Assembly: GCA_039198765.1 (NCBI GenBank)
Contig: JBCCTF010000097.1
Span: 1-14,635 of the forward strand
From: Parvularcula sp039198765
GTDB lineage: Bacteria; Pseudomonadota; Alphaproteobacteria; Caulobacterales; Parvularculaceae
Direction of reading: 5' to 3'
Length of the DNA stretch: 14,635 bases
Below are positions 6,212-13,863 of this stretch, in pieces. The first letter of the stretch is position 1. Every line of letters begins with the position of its first letter. Under the pieces are notes generated by a model. The model was not told the DNA's origin. It saw only the letters and a list, made by a program, of their open reading frames with translations, and did not search any database. A program made the translations under genes and the position numbers.

Positions 6212-9200
6212 TGCCTTAGACAGAACTTCTCAGCTTCAACAGCGGGTTGGCTCGCCTTACCGGTCCGCCTGGGTCTCCGCGAACGCGGGTACCGGCAAAA
6301 CATATGTTCTGGTGCGCCGTGTGATCAGGCAGTTGCTCGCGGGTGCCCCGCCGGCGGCAATCCTGTGCATCACCTACACGAAAGCAGCCGCTGCGGAGAT
6401 GTCCAGCCGCCTCCTCGGTATGCTGAGTGAATGGTCGCTGATGCCTGATGATCAGCTGGCTGAGGAAGTGATGGCGGTGTCTGGCACACGGCCTGATGCT
6501 CATGAACTGCGCGAGGCCCGACGTCTTTTCGCTCGTGCTGTTGAAAGCCCGGGCGGCTTGAAGATTCAGACGATCCACAGCTTCTGCGCCAGCCTCTTGG
6601 CTCGATTTCCTGCTGAGGCAGGGCTTCAGCTGGGATTTCGCTCGCTGGAGGATGATGAAGCAGCAATGCTTCTTCGTGAGGCCGTACGGTCGATCGGCAT
6701 TCGCCTCGGTAACGACGACCGGACACGGGCGAGCATAGGTCAGTTGAGCGAGCGCTTTCAGGAGCAGGACGATCAGCAGGCGTCGTTTGTTCCCGCTATC
6801 GAGTCGATCATTCAACAGTACTCAGATCAACTCCGCGGGCAGTCGGTGACCGACCTGGACATCGACCAAATCAATTTAGCGTTGCGCGCGGCTACTGGCG
6901 GAAAAGAGGGTGACACAGAGGAAAACCTGCTGACTGAGTTGGTTGATAGTGTTGATCAAGCCTTTCTGCGCGAGCTGGTTTCGGTGAGGGAAGCCCTGGG
7001 AAAGCGGCTTCAGAATTTGGCTGACCGTACAGCGGAGTTTCTAGAAAGGCCAAGCATTGACAATGCGCTGTTGGCGCCGTTCTGTTTCAAAGGAACCTGC
7101 GAGCCGTATGATGTTGAGTGGCTTGGTAAATCCCGAGACAAGGTCTCTGACTTCGATCAGCGGTATACGGATCTATCCGATCTTGTGCAGGCTTACCGCA
7201 ATCGATGGTTAGCACTGACAATCAGTATAAAGAACGAAGCACTTCTCTGGGTCGCGGCGTTGAGCCTTCATAGCTACCGCGCCGAGAAGGAGCGTATTGG
7301 TGCACTTGACTATAACGACCTGATCGAGCGGTCTCTTTATCTCCTGCGCGAAGTCGACAATGCGTGGATCCGGTTCAAGCTGGATCAGGGGATTGATCAC
7401 ATCTTGCTCGATGAGGCGCAAGATAACTCGGATCTCCAGTGGCAGGTCTTCAATGAGCTTTCAGACGAGATCGTCACTTCCCATCAATCAGCAGCCGGAG
7501 AAACGAGGCTTCGGTCGGTCTTCGTCGTGGGTGATCCCAAGCAGTCGATCTATGCGTTCCAGGGCGCGGAGGCGGAGTCGTTTCGGGCAAACCAGGCTCG
7601 GTATGAAACCACGCTGCAAGATGCGCTCGCCAGTGAGAGTTTGTTCTTGTCTTTCCGGACGGCTCAACCCGTTCTCGATGTGGTGGATAGTGTTTTTCGG
7701 CAGGACGAGTTTACATCCGTCTCCGGCCTATTTCCGCAACATGAAAGTCGGCATACGGAACGATATGGTTCCGTTGAAGTGTGGCCATCCCTGCCGCCAC
7801 CTGAAAAGGTCAAGCAGAATATCTGGACGGCGTCTGTTGATGCGCCTACTGAGGATAGTTACGATCGCCGCGCTGCCCTGGCGTTGGTGCGGGATATTGA
7901 GCGCAGGTTAGCTACTCAAGTGCCACTGGCCTGTCGGGGCAGTCGGGCGGTGCGTGCTGACGATGTGATGATCCTATTTCAACGACGCGGGAATCGGTTT
8001 TCCGAGGTTCTGCGTGCCCTCGCTGATGCGAGTATTCCCTGCGCGGGGACGGACCGGGTTCAAGTGGCGGATGACCAGGCGGTGCATGACCTGATCAGCC
8101 TCCTCCGGTTTGCTGCGAACACTGACGATAGTCTGAGCTTGGCGGTGCTGTTGAAGTCCCCATTCTTCGGATGGTCCGAGGACATGCTTTTCGATTTGTG
8201 TGCGGAACGCGAGCGCTCCGTTCTTTGGCTTGAGCTCAACGCACGAGCTGAAGGCCACGATCGCTTGGCTACAGAAGCCCTTGAAGCCGCGAGAGAATTG
8301 CAAAGTGCGTTGGACAAAGCTGCCCGCGAAGGGCCCTATGCTCTGATTACCCATATGCTGGAAGGCGGCGGCCATGCGACAGGCAGGCGCCGGCTGGCCC
8401 GGCGGCTCGGACCTGGATACCGCGACGCTGTCGATGCCTTTATCGATGAGGTCTTGAGCTACGAAGATGTCGACGTTCGGAGTGTGCACGGATTTCTTCA
8501 TCGTGCGGAGCGTTTGCGTAAGGCGGTGAAGCGGGAGAGCCATGGCCAAGCGGCTGCTGGTGTGAGGCTTTTAACTGTGCACGGAGCAAAAGGGCTAGAG
8601 GCGCCGATTGTCTATCTGGCGGATGCCGACTTCCTGAAAAACCCTGGCTCCCAAGCGAAGAACCAGCCTGTCGTCTCTGCCGTGGTGACTGGGTTGGATC
8701 GGCCGATGCCGTTTCTGCTTCCGCGCTCGTCGCGTTTGGATACGCCATGGGTCCGCGCCGTTCGCGAAGATGCACAAAACCGAACGTATCAGGAATATCA
8801 GCGACTGCTTTACGTGGCGGCGACCCGGGCAGAGGAGTCTCTGGTCGTTTGCGGCGGGAAAGAGGACAAGTCGGCCAGGACTTGGCATAGCCTGATGCGG
8901 AGGGGCATCGAAGCCTTCAAAGATGATCCGCAGTATGCTGAGGAAGAGGAGGGAGGTGGTCCAATCTTGCGCTATGCGACGCCTGACACGCCACACCTAG
9001 TTTCGCCGGAGAGTGCGAGCGCGGTAGAGACCCACTCAGCGCCCGATTGGCTTCATCAGCAGGCAGAAGAAGAGGTCGCCAATCCGGTCATCTATCCTTC
9101 GTCGTTGGGCGATGACGCGGAGGACCCGGTCGAGGTCGAGCGCTTTGCTGCCGAGGGAGGCGATGCACGGCTGCGCGGGATTTTGATCCACCGGCTTCTG

Positions 9201-9629
9201 GAGCAATTGCCGGGCGTTGCTGCTGATCAGCGGCCGGAATTCGCAATGCGAATTCTTGCGCCGTATGCAGAGGAAATCAGTGAAGGTGCGTGCGACGGCA
9301 TGATCGCGTCGGCCATCACTCTCCTCCAGGACGACGCGTATGCAGCCCTCTTTGGCTCCGACAGTCGAGGGGAGGTTTCGGTTCAGGGGACGCTCGACGG
9401 CATTATGGTGAGCGGGGAGATCGATCGGCTGGTTGTGACCAACGAGCGGGTCACGGTCGCTGAATTCAAAACGACCCAGTGGGTGCCTAAGGCGCAAGGC
9501 GACGTGCCGCGCCGCCATGCGGAGCAGATCCGGGCCTACCGTCGCCTCATCGCCGTAATGTATCCTGGGCGCGATGTGCAAGCGCTGCTCGTCTACACTG
9601 CGGCGCCGCGGGCGTTCGTGATCGATTGA
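6204..9629 (+). CDS. addA: AddA, UvrD-type helicase-nuclease subunit of AddAB
   Basis: This is the ATP-driven 3'-5' helicase and nuclease subunit that unwinds and degrades broken DNA ends with AddB. It has 1141 residues. Walker A ANAGTGKT is at residues 26-33, followed by CITYTKAAAAEM; motif II DEAQD at 403-407; motif III VGDPKQSIYAFQGAE from about 442; motif V TVHGAKGLE at 791-799; motif VI LLYVAATRAEE from 868. The C-terminal PD-(D/E)xK nuclease shows GEIDRL (D1074), EFKT (E1087, K1089) and QIRAY (Q1108, Y1112), so both activities look intact. I chose the ATG at 6204: GGAGG is five bases upstream, and the family N-terminus (SAWVSANAGTGKT) follows shortly. The eight-base overlap with addB implies coupled translation in a fixed subunit ratio. 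Confidence 0.96.
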   Translation: MNSALDRTSQLQQRVGSPYRSAWVSANAGTGKTYVLVRRVIRQLLAGAPPAAILCITYTKAAAAEMSSRLLGMLSEWSLMPDDQLAEEVMAVSGTRPDAHELREARRLFARAVESPGGLKIQTIHSFCASLLARFPAEAGLQLGFRSLEDDEAAMLLREAVRSIGIRLGNDDRTRASIGQLSERFQEQDDQQASFVPAIESIIQQYSDQLRGQSVTDLDIDQINLALRAATGGKEGDTEENLLTELVDSVDQAFLRELVSVREALGKRLQNLADRTAEFLERPSIDNALLAPFCFKGTCEPYDVEWLGKSRDKVSDFDQRYTDLSDLVQAYRNRWLALTISIKNEALLWVAALSLHSYRAEKERIGALDYNDLIERSLYLLREVDNAWIRFKLDQGIDHILLDEAQDNSDLQWQVFNELSDEIVTSHQSAAGETRLRSVFVVGDPKQSIYAFQGAEAESFRANQARYETTLQDALASESLFLSFRTAQPVLDVVDSVFRQDEFTSVSGLFPQHESRHTERYGSVEVWPSLPPPEKVKQNIWTASVDAPTEDSYDRRAALALVRDIERRLATQVPLACRGSRAVRADDVMILFQRRGNRFSEVLRALADASIPCAGTDRVQVADDQAVHDLISLLRFAANTDDSLSLAVLLKSPFFGWSEDMLFDLCAERERSVLWLELNARAEGHDRLATEALEAARELQSALDKAAREGPYALITHMLEGGGHATGRRRLARRLGPGYRDAVDAFIDEVLSYEDVDVRSVHGFLHRAERLRKAVKRESHGQAAAGVRLLTVHGAKGLEAPIVYLADADFLKNPGSQAKNQPVVSAVVTGLDRPMPFLLPRSSRLDTPWVRAVREDAQNRTYQEYQRLLYVAATRAEESLVVCGGKEDKSARTWHSLMRRGIEAFKDDPQYAEEEEGGGPILRYATPDTPHLVSPESASAVETHSAPDWLHQQAEEEVANPVIYPSSLGDDAEDPVEVERFAAEGGDARLRGILIHRLLEQLPGVAADQRPEFAMRILAPYAEEISEGACDGMIASAITLLQDDAYAALFGSDSRGEVSVQGTLDGIMVSGEIDRLVVTNERVTVAEFKTTQWVPKAQGDVPRRHAEQIRAYRRLIAVMYPGRDVQALLVYTAAPRAFVID

Positions 9630-9664
9630 GAGTTTGTGCAACGTGGGTCAGAAAGGCTGACGTC

Positions 9665-9710
9665 TTGTGTTGCGGTGCCGCACGCCTAACTGTCGGAGCC
9701 GTTGAAAGGA
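9665..9710 (+). promoter_or_regulatory. trxA leader: possible promoter and a clear ribosome binding site
   Basis: The 88-bp gap between addA and trxA is long enough for a separate promoter. A weak candidate is TTGTGT (9665-9670) with TAACTG (9687-9692), 16-bp spacer. The same TAACTG hexamer appears as the candidate -10 of the ferredoxin. AAAGGA at 9705-9710, seven bases before the ATG, is a good ribosome binding site. The promoter is inference; the ribosome binding site is well supported. Confidence 0.3.
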
Positions 9711-9717
9711 ACTGATC

Positions 9718-10044
9718 ATGACGACGAAAACCGTCACCGATGCCACATTTGCTGATGATGTCTTGAGTGCGAGCGGCCCGGTGCTTGTTGATTTTTGGGC
9801 CACCTGGTGTGGGCCCTGTAAGCAAATTGCACCGGCGCTTGATGAAATCGCCACTGAAATGGCGGGCACTTTGACCGTGGCCAAAGTCGATATCGACGAG
9901 AACCCGAACACCCCGGGTCAGTATGGCGTGCGCGGTGTGCCAACGCTGATGCTGTTCAAGGACGGCGAGATCATCGGCACGAAAGTGGGTGCTGCGCCAA
10001 AGGGCCAGCTCGCCGCTTGGATCAACGAAACGGTCTCTGCATAG
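9718..10044 (+). CDS. trxA: Thioredoxin
   Basis: This small cytoplasmic dithiol oxidoreductase reduces disulfides in enzymes such as ribonucleotide reductase and is itself reduced by thioredoxin reductase with NADPH. At 108 residues it is a standard TrxA. The active site WCGPCK is at residues 30-35 (C31, C34), with the buried D25 in VDFWA, the cis-proline P75 in GVPT, and the closing LFKDGE strand. No signal peptide is present, so it is not a periplasmic thioredoxin. It follows addA in the same direction after an 88-bp gap with its own ribosome binding site. It may be both read through from the addA unit and driven separately. The next gene is convergent hemY. Confidence 0.97.
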   Translation: MTTKTVTDATFADDVLSASGPVLVDFWATWCGPCKQIAPALDEIATEMAGTLTVAKVDIDENPNTPGQYGVRGVPTLMLFKDGEIIGTKVGAAPKGQLAAWINETVSA

Positions 10045-10051
10045 AGCAGAC

Positions 10052-10086
10052 TGAGGGCTGCGGGTTCTGAGAACCTGCAGCCCTTG
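10052..10086. terminator. Hairpin shared by convergent trxA and hemY
   Basis: In the 45-bp gap between the facing stops of trxA and hemY, the arms 10055-10067 and 10071-10083 form a 13-bp stem with one G-U pair and a TGA loop. Two or three weaker pairs extend it at the base. It can fold in RNA from either strand, so it is probably a shared terminator. Neither side has a real T-run, so it would be a weak intrinsic terminator or need Rho, or it may mainly protect 3' ends. Confidence 0.6.
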
Positions 10087-10089
10087 CGC

Positions 10090-11547
10090 TTAGGCGCTTG
10101 CCTTCAATTCGGGGCTTTCGGCTTCCGAGTCGTCGGCGGCGTTCGACGGAGTCTCTTCCGCATCGGGATCTTCAGCGCTCTCGGCGTCGTCCGCTTCTTG
10201 GATGATCGTCGGAGGGGCGAGAAGCGCGCGGACTTCGTCCGCCGCAATTTCAGGGATTTCGACCTGGAGCGGCGGCGGCGCGATACGCTCGAACTCCGAG
10301 AATTCTCGAATAAGGCGGCGCCAGCCTTCGGTGGTGTAGTGGAACACGCCGTCCATCCCGGGCACCACGTCGAGCGGAGCCTGGGCCGCACGCTCTTGCC
10401 ACTTGGCGGCGGCATCCTTGCCGTACCGCTGGGTCGTGATCTCTGCCATCAGTGACAGGACGCGGCGTTGGGGCCGACCTTCAAGCAGCGGCTCAAGCGT
10501 TTCTTGAGCGGCACTGGCGTCACCGCCTTCAAGCTGGACCTCGGCGAGAAGCAGACGGCTTTCAGGGTGGTCAGGGTTGCGTTCGGTGAGTTTGACGAGG
10601 CGGCCCTGCACACGCTCATCACGCTCGTTCTTGAACACACGACGCATCACTTTTGCTAGACCGGGGTGCGGCTCAGCCTCCCAAGCTTCGCCGAGGACCT
10701 TGGCGGCCTTTGACCGGTTGCCGGCGGCCACATGCGCTTCGGCAGCGACAGCGGCGGCGGGGATGAGCTTCGCCGCCTTCTTCAGGGCCAGTTCGGCGTC
10801 GCGGATGGCTGTTTCGCCGTCATCGCTCTCGTGCGCCGAGTAGGCTCGGGCGGTGAGAAGCGCCGCTTCCATCCGCTTGAACGTGTCGTCATTCGCGATG
10901 GCGTTGCGGCGGGCGAGCATGATGGCTTCGAGGCCGTCGCTCCATGCGCCATTTTCGAGGCTGAGCGAAAGGACACTCTCGAACGCCCACTGGGTGCCGG
11001 GGCGCAGTTGGAACGCGCGCTCGGCGTAGGCTCGGGCCGCGGTGAGGTCTTCCGCCTGGATGGCTTGAAGGTAGAGCCCTCGGAGACCGAGGAACTCCGT
11101 CTCGGGCGCCTCGAGCATAGCGGTATAGCTTTCCTGGGCGGTGATGCCGTCCCCAGCCAACTGTGCCGCTTGGGCGGTGAGGAGGCGGGTCAGACCAGGC
11201 TCGTCTAGGGTTTTGGTGGCGGTGCGGGCATGGCGCTGCGCATCGCCAGCGTCCCCAGCTGCAACAGCTTCAAGACCTCGAGTGAGCGCGGTCATGCCCC
11301 GTGCGCGGCGCCGTTCTTCGCCCCTTTGACGGAAGCGTCCCGGGAGACCCCAGAGCCACGCTGTGATCGTCCCTCCGAAAAAGACGAACACGAGGGTAAG
11401 CGCCGCAATGAAGAGGAAGAACCCGGTGGGGATATCCATCCGCGTTCCATCGAACTCGATGACCGTGAAACCGGCAACCTCAGCGAGGAGTGTTCCCAGC
11501 CAAACGGCCACGACTGCGATGACGAGGATTGTGAAGATGCGAATCAT
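10090..11547 (-). CDS. hemY: HemY-type inner-membrane TPR protein, partner gene of mic60
   Basis: This 485-residue protein belongs to the proteobacterial HemY family. Despite the name it is not the Bacillus protoporphyrinogen oxidase, and its biochemical role is not settled. Two membrane helices (about 3-22 and 41-66) form an N-terminal hairpin. A strongly basic stretch, RFRQRGEERRRAR (71-83), follows, which by the positive-inside rule puts the rest in the cytoplasm. Residues from about 85 to 430 are TPR-like helical repeats (for example AYAERAFQLRPGTQWAF). The C-terminal 45 or so residues are acidic and low in complexity. In alphaproteobacteria this gene regularly sits beside mic60; it has been studied as orf52, involved with Mic60 in intracytoplasmic membrane formation. 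Here it starts 38 bases after mic60 and ends the hem unit. The ribosome binding site is weak. Confidence 0.88.
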   Translation of the reverse strand: MIRIFTILVIAVVAVWLGTLLAEVAGFTVIEFDGTRMDIPTGFFLFIAALTLVFVFFGGTITAWLWGLPGRFRQRGEERRRARGMTALTRGLEAVAAGDAGDAQRHARTATKTLDEPGLTRLLTAQAAQLAGDGITAQESYTAMLEAPETEFLGLRGLYLQAIQAEDLTAARAYAERAFQLRPGTQWAFESVLSLSLENGAWSDGLEAIMLARRNAIANDDTFKRMEAALLTARAYSAHESDDGETAIRDAELALKKAAKLIPAAAVAAEAHVAAGNRSKAAKVLGEAWEAEPHPGLAKVMRRVFKNERDERVQGRLVKLTERNPDHPESRLLLAEVQLEGGDASAAQETLEPLLEGRPQRRVLSLMAEITTQRYGKDAAAKWQERAAQAPLDVVPGMDGVFHYTTEGWRRLIREFSEFERIAPPPLQVEIPEIAADEVRALLAPPTIIQEADDAESAEDPDAEETPSNAADDSEAESPELKASA

Positions 11548-11585
11548 GCGGGGATTGCGGCTCCGTCACACCACTTCTGATTGAA

Positions 11586-13802
11586 TCAATTGGGCTGATT
11601 CTTCGCGATATTCTCCTCTAAAGCGTTCAGCCCCTGGCGCGCGACGGCTTTCGCGTTTGCGGCAGCCAGCCAATTCTCAAACGCGGTTGCGGCAGAACCC
11701 TCAAGGGTTTCAATTTCTGCTTTTGCTGCGCCCACTTCACCGTCTTCGAGGCGGGCTTCGGCACGGGCGATGATCGCACCGACGCTGTTGCCTTCCACGT
11801 CACCTACGGGCCGCACACTAAAGAGGCCTGCGAGGTTGGCTGCAAATTTGTCGATCGCCGTATCGGCCTGGTCCCGTTTTTCGCCAGCCAACGCGGCGCG
11901 AGCGGCATCGTCGAACTGTGCCCGTAGGGTGTCCGCGGTGGGTAGGCCCTCGGCAGCGTATGTGCGCAGGCTCGATAGCTCGGTTCCGCCGCCGATGATC
12001 GCTTCAACCGCTGAAAGCTGGCGGCCGAATGGGCGGCCAGCATCGATGTTGTCGCCAAGTTCGGTCAGCGCGACGAGCAAGGCACGTTGCTGGGCGATCT
12101 CAACGCCGGTCGAGCGCAGCTCGTTAATCCGTTGGTCGAGGGCCGACAGCTGCTGGGCCGATGCGGCTTGCTGTGCGTTGAGCGTTGAGCGGAGCTCTTG
12201 CAGCTGCTGGTTCGTGGTTGCGACCTGCTCGGCCGTCGCGGCCACTTGCTGGCGCGTTTCGTTGACCGCCTGTTGGGTCTCGGAGACGGCGCGTTCGGTG
12301 TTTTCGATCGACTGCTCGGTCTGGGCGAGGCGGGTGTCCAACACTTCGGTTGTCTCGGCGAGGACCTCGGTCTTCACTCCTTCGCGAACGGTGTTCGCTG
12401 ACTCAGCGACGATGGAGGAGACGTCTTCGACGATCTCGCGGCGCAGGTCTTCGATCCGCTCTTCCGGGATCACCGCGACTGGCATGACCGGAGCAGGCGC
12501 TTCGGTCTCGGCGGGCGTAGGAGCGGGAGGCTCTTCGGCTGGCGGCTCTTCATCGGCGGGTTCATCTGCTGCAGGCTCAGCCGCGGTGGCGGCAGCGGCC
12601 TGGCGGCGTTGCTCCGCGCGTTGTTCGGCGAGACGGCGGAGGCCAGCGACGCGGGCTTCGGCCGCCTCTGCGGCTTCGGCTTCGGCGCGCTCAGCTTCTG
12701 CAGCGGCGCGTGCCGCAGCGGCCTGGGCTTCGGCTTCCTGGACGGCTTGCAGCTGCGCGGCGGCGCGAGCAGCTTCTTCGGTGGCGGCAGCACGTTCGCC
12801 GGAGCGGCGATCAGCGAACCGCATCAGTGATGCGACCAGAGCTTCACCCTCGCTGTTGTCTACGACCGGTTCCGGCTCAGCGGGCGCTTCCGCCACGGCT
12901 TCGTCTTCAGCCGGAGCTGCAGGCTCTTCTGCAGGTGCGGGCTCTGGCTCCGCAGCTCGGGCGTTCAGGGCAGCGACGATGGCGAGGGCTTCGGCGGACG
13001 GCTCAACCGGCGCGGCTTCCTGAGCTTCAGCAACAACAGGGGCTTCTTCCGCAGGCTCTGCGACTTCAGGCGCAGCTTCTTCTTCGACGACCTCTTCGGC
13101 ATCGGCGACGACGGGCTCTGCTTCTTCTTCAACGGGTTCGGCGGGGGCTACAGCGACGGCTGTCTCTTCCTCCGCCTCTTCCTCTGCCGGAGCCTCGGGT
13201 TCAGCGGCTTCTTCGGCTGGTGCCTCCTCTGCAGCCGCTTCTTCCGCTGGGGCGGCGGGTGCTGCTGGTGCGGGGGCGTTGCTGGATGGGAAGAGGATGG
13301 CGTCATCCGCGTCCGCGACGAGGGTGCTCTCTTCTGAGCCCTGGTTTTGCGAGGCCCAGTAGATCCCGCCAACGGCGGCTGTGAGGATCACCGCGAGAAA
13401 GATGAAGGGGCGCAGCGGGCTGCCGGTGTCTTCGTCGCCTGCGCGCTCGGCGGTCATTGGTTCGCCCGCTTCTTCCGGTTCCTCAACCTCTGCCGTATCG
13501 TTTGCAGGTTCGGCGGCGATAGGTTCTGCCTCCACCGTGTCTTCAGTCGCCAAGGGCTCAGCGCCAGCAACGTCTTCGGTCTCGCTGACGATTTCAGCTT
13601 CAACCTCTTCAGCGGTTTCGTCCGTGTCCGGAGAAGTGTCTTCGTCCACCTCGGTTTCAACAGTTTCCGGCTCTGTCGCGTCGGCCTCTTCCGTGGTGTC
13701 TGGAGCTTCAGCCTCTTCAGACCCTTCAGAGGACTCGGGAGCTTCAACCTCCTCGCTCTCTTTCGCGTCGTCGTTCTCGTTTTTCTTGCTGTCGTCGGCC
13801 AT
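11586..13802 (-). CDS. mic60: Mic60/mitofilin family inner-membrane protein
   Basis: This is the bacterial homologue of Mic60, the membrane-bending core of the mitochondrial MICOS complex. Layout of the 738 residues: acidic cytoplasmic tail 1-130 with no K, R or H from 15 to 119; one transmembrane helix at about 132-150 after R120 and R131, implying N-in; an Ala/Glu/Pro-rich periplasmic stretch at about 161-440 holding a charged Ala/Glu/Arg helix at 334-403; a coiled coil at about 450-570 with regular heptads at 492-541; and a C-terminal mitofilin domain at about 575-735 (ALTELGDNIDAGRPFGRQL, LRTYAAEGLP, then FENWLAAANAK). I chose the ATG at 13802, with AAGGG seven bases upstream. The frame stays open to 13934, but those 44 codons overlap hemD and look like non-coding sequence. 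hemD lies 61 bases upstream and hemY 38 bases downstream. Automatic annotation may call it HemX-like or hypothetical. Confidence 0.88.
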   Translation of the reverse strand: MADDSKKNENDDAKESEEVEAPESSEGSEEAEAPDTTEEADATEPETVETEVDEDTSPDTDETAEEVEAEIVSETEDVAGAEPLATEDTVEAEPIAAEPANDTAEVEEPEEAGEPMTAERAGDEDTGSPLRPFIFLAVILTAAVGGIYWASQNQGSEESTLVADADDAILFPSSNAPAPAAPAAPAEEAAAEEAPAEEAAEPEAPAEEEAEEETAVAVAPAEPVEEEAEPVVADAEEVVEEEAAPEVAEPAEEAPVVAEAQEAAPVEPSAEALAIVAALNARAAEPEPAPAEEPAAPAEDEAVAEAPAEPEPVVDNSEGEALVASLMRFADRRSGERAAATEEAARAAAQLQAVQEAEAQAAAARAAAEAERAEAEAAEAAEARVAGLRRLAEQRAEQRRQAAAATAAEPAADEPADEEPPAEEPPAPTPAETEAPAPVMPVAVIPEERIEDLRREIVEDVSSIVAESANTVREGVKTEVLAETTEVLDTRLAQTEQSIENTERAVSETQQAVNETRQQVAATAEQVATTNQQLQELRSTLNAQQAASAQQLSALDQRINELRSTGVEIAQQRALLVALTELGDNIDAGRPFGRQLSAVEAIIGGGTELSSLRTYAAEGLPTADTLRAQFDDAARAALAGEKRDQADTAIDKFAANLAGLFSVRPVGDVEGNSVGAIIARAEARLEDGEVGAAKAEIETLEGSAATAFENWLAAANAKAVARQGLNALEENIAKNQPN
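12483..13322 (-). repeat. Low-complexity Ala/Glu/Pro coding region in mic60
   Basis: About 840 bases of mic60 (residues 161-440) are built almost entirely from Ala, Glu, Pro and Val codons. Short imperfect units such as EEAPAEEAAEPEAPAEE recur, and the DNA shows repeated gcttcttc- and ggctcttc-like words. From residue 151 to 281 there is no basic residue. Such tracts change length easily by slippage, so length variation between strains is expected. This is degenerate repetition, not a perfect tandem repeat. Confidence 0.7.
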
Positions 13803-13863
13803 CTTCGAACCCTTGGTTCTGGTGTTCCCGTTGGTGCGCCGGGCGGCGCAGAAGTCCCGCGGT

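Noticed and set aside
10090..11547. Naming HemY as protoporphyrinogen oxidase.
   Set aside because: There is no FAD-binding GxGxxG motif; the two helices and TPR repeats identify the unrelated proteobacterial HemY family.
11770..13023. A 417-codon open frame antisense to mic60, rich in Ser, Ala and Arg.
   Set aside because: It mirrors the low-complexity Ala/Glu/Pro codons of mic60 and shows no domain, no ribosome binding site and no hydrophobic pattern of its own.
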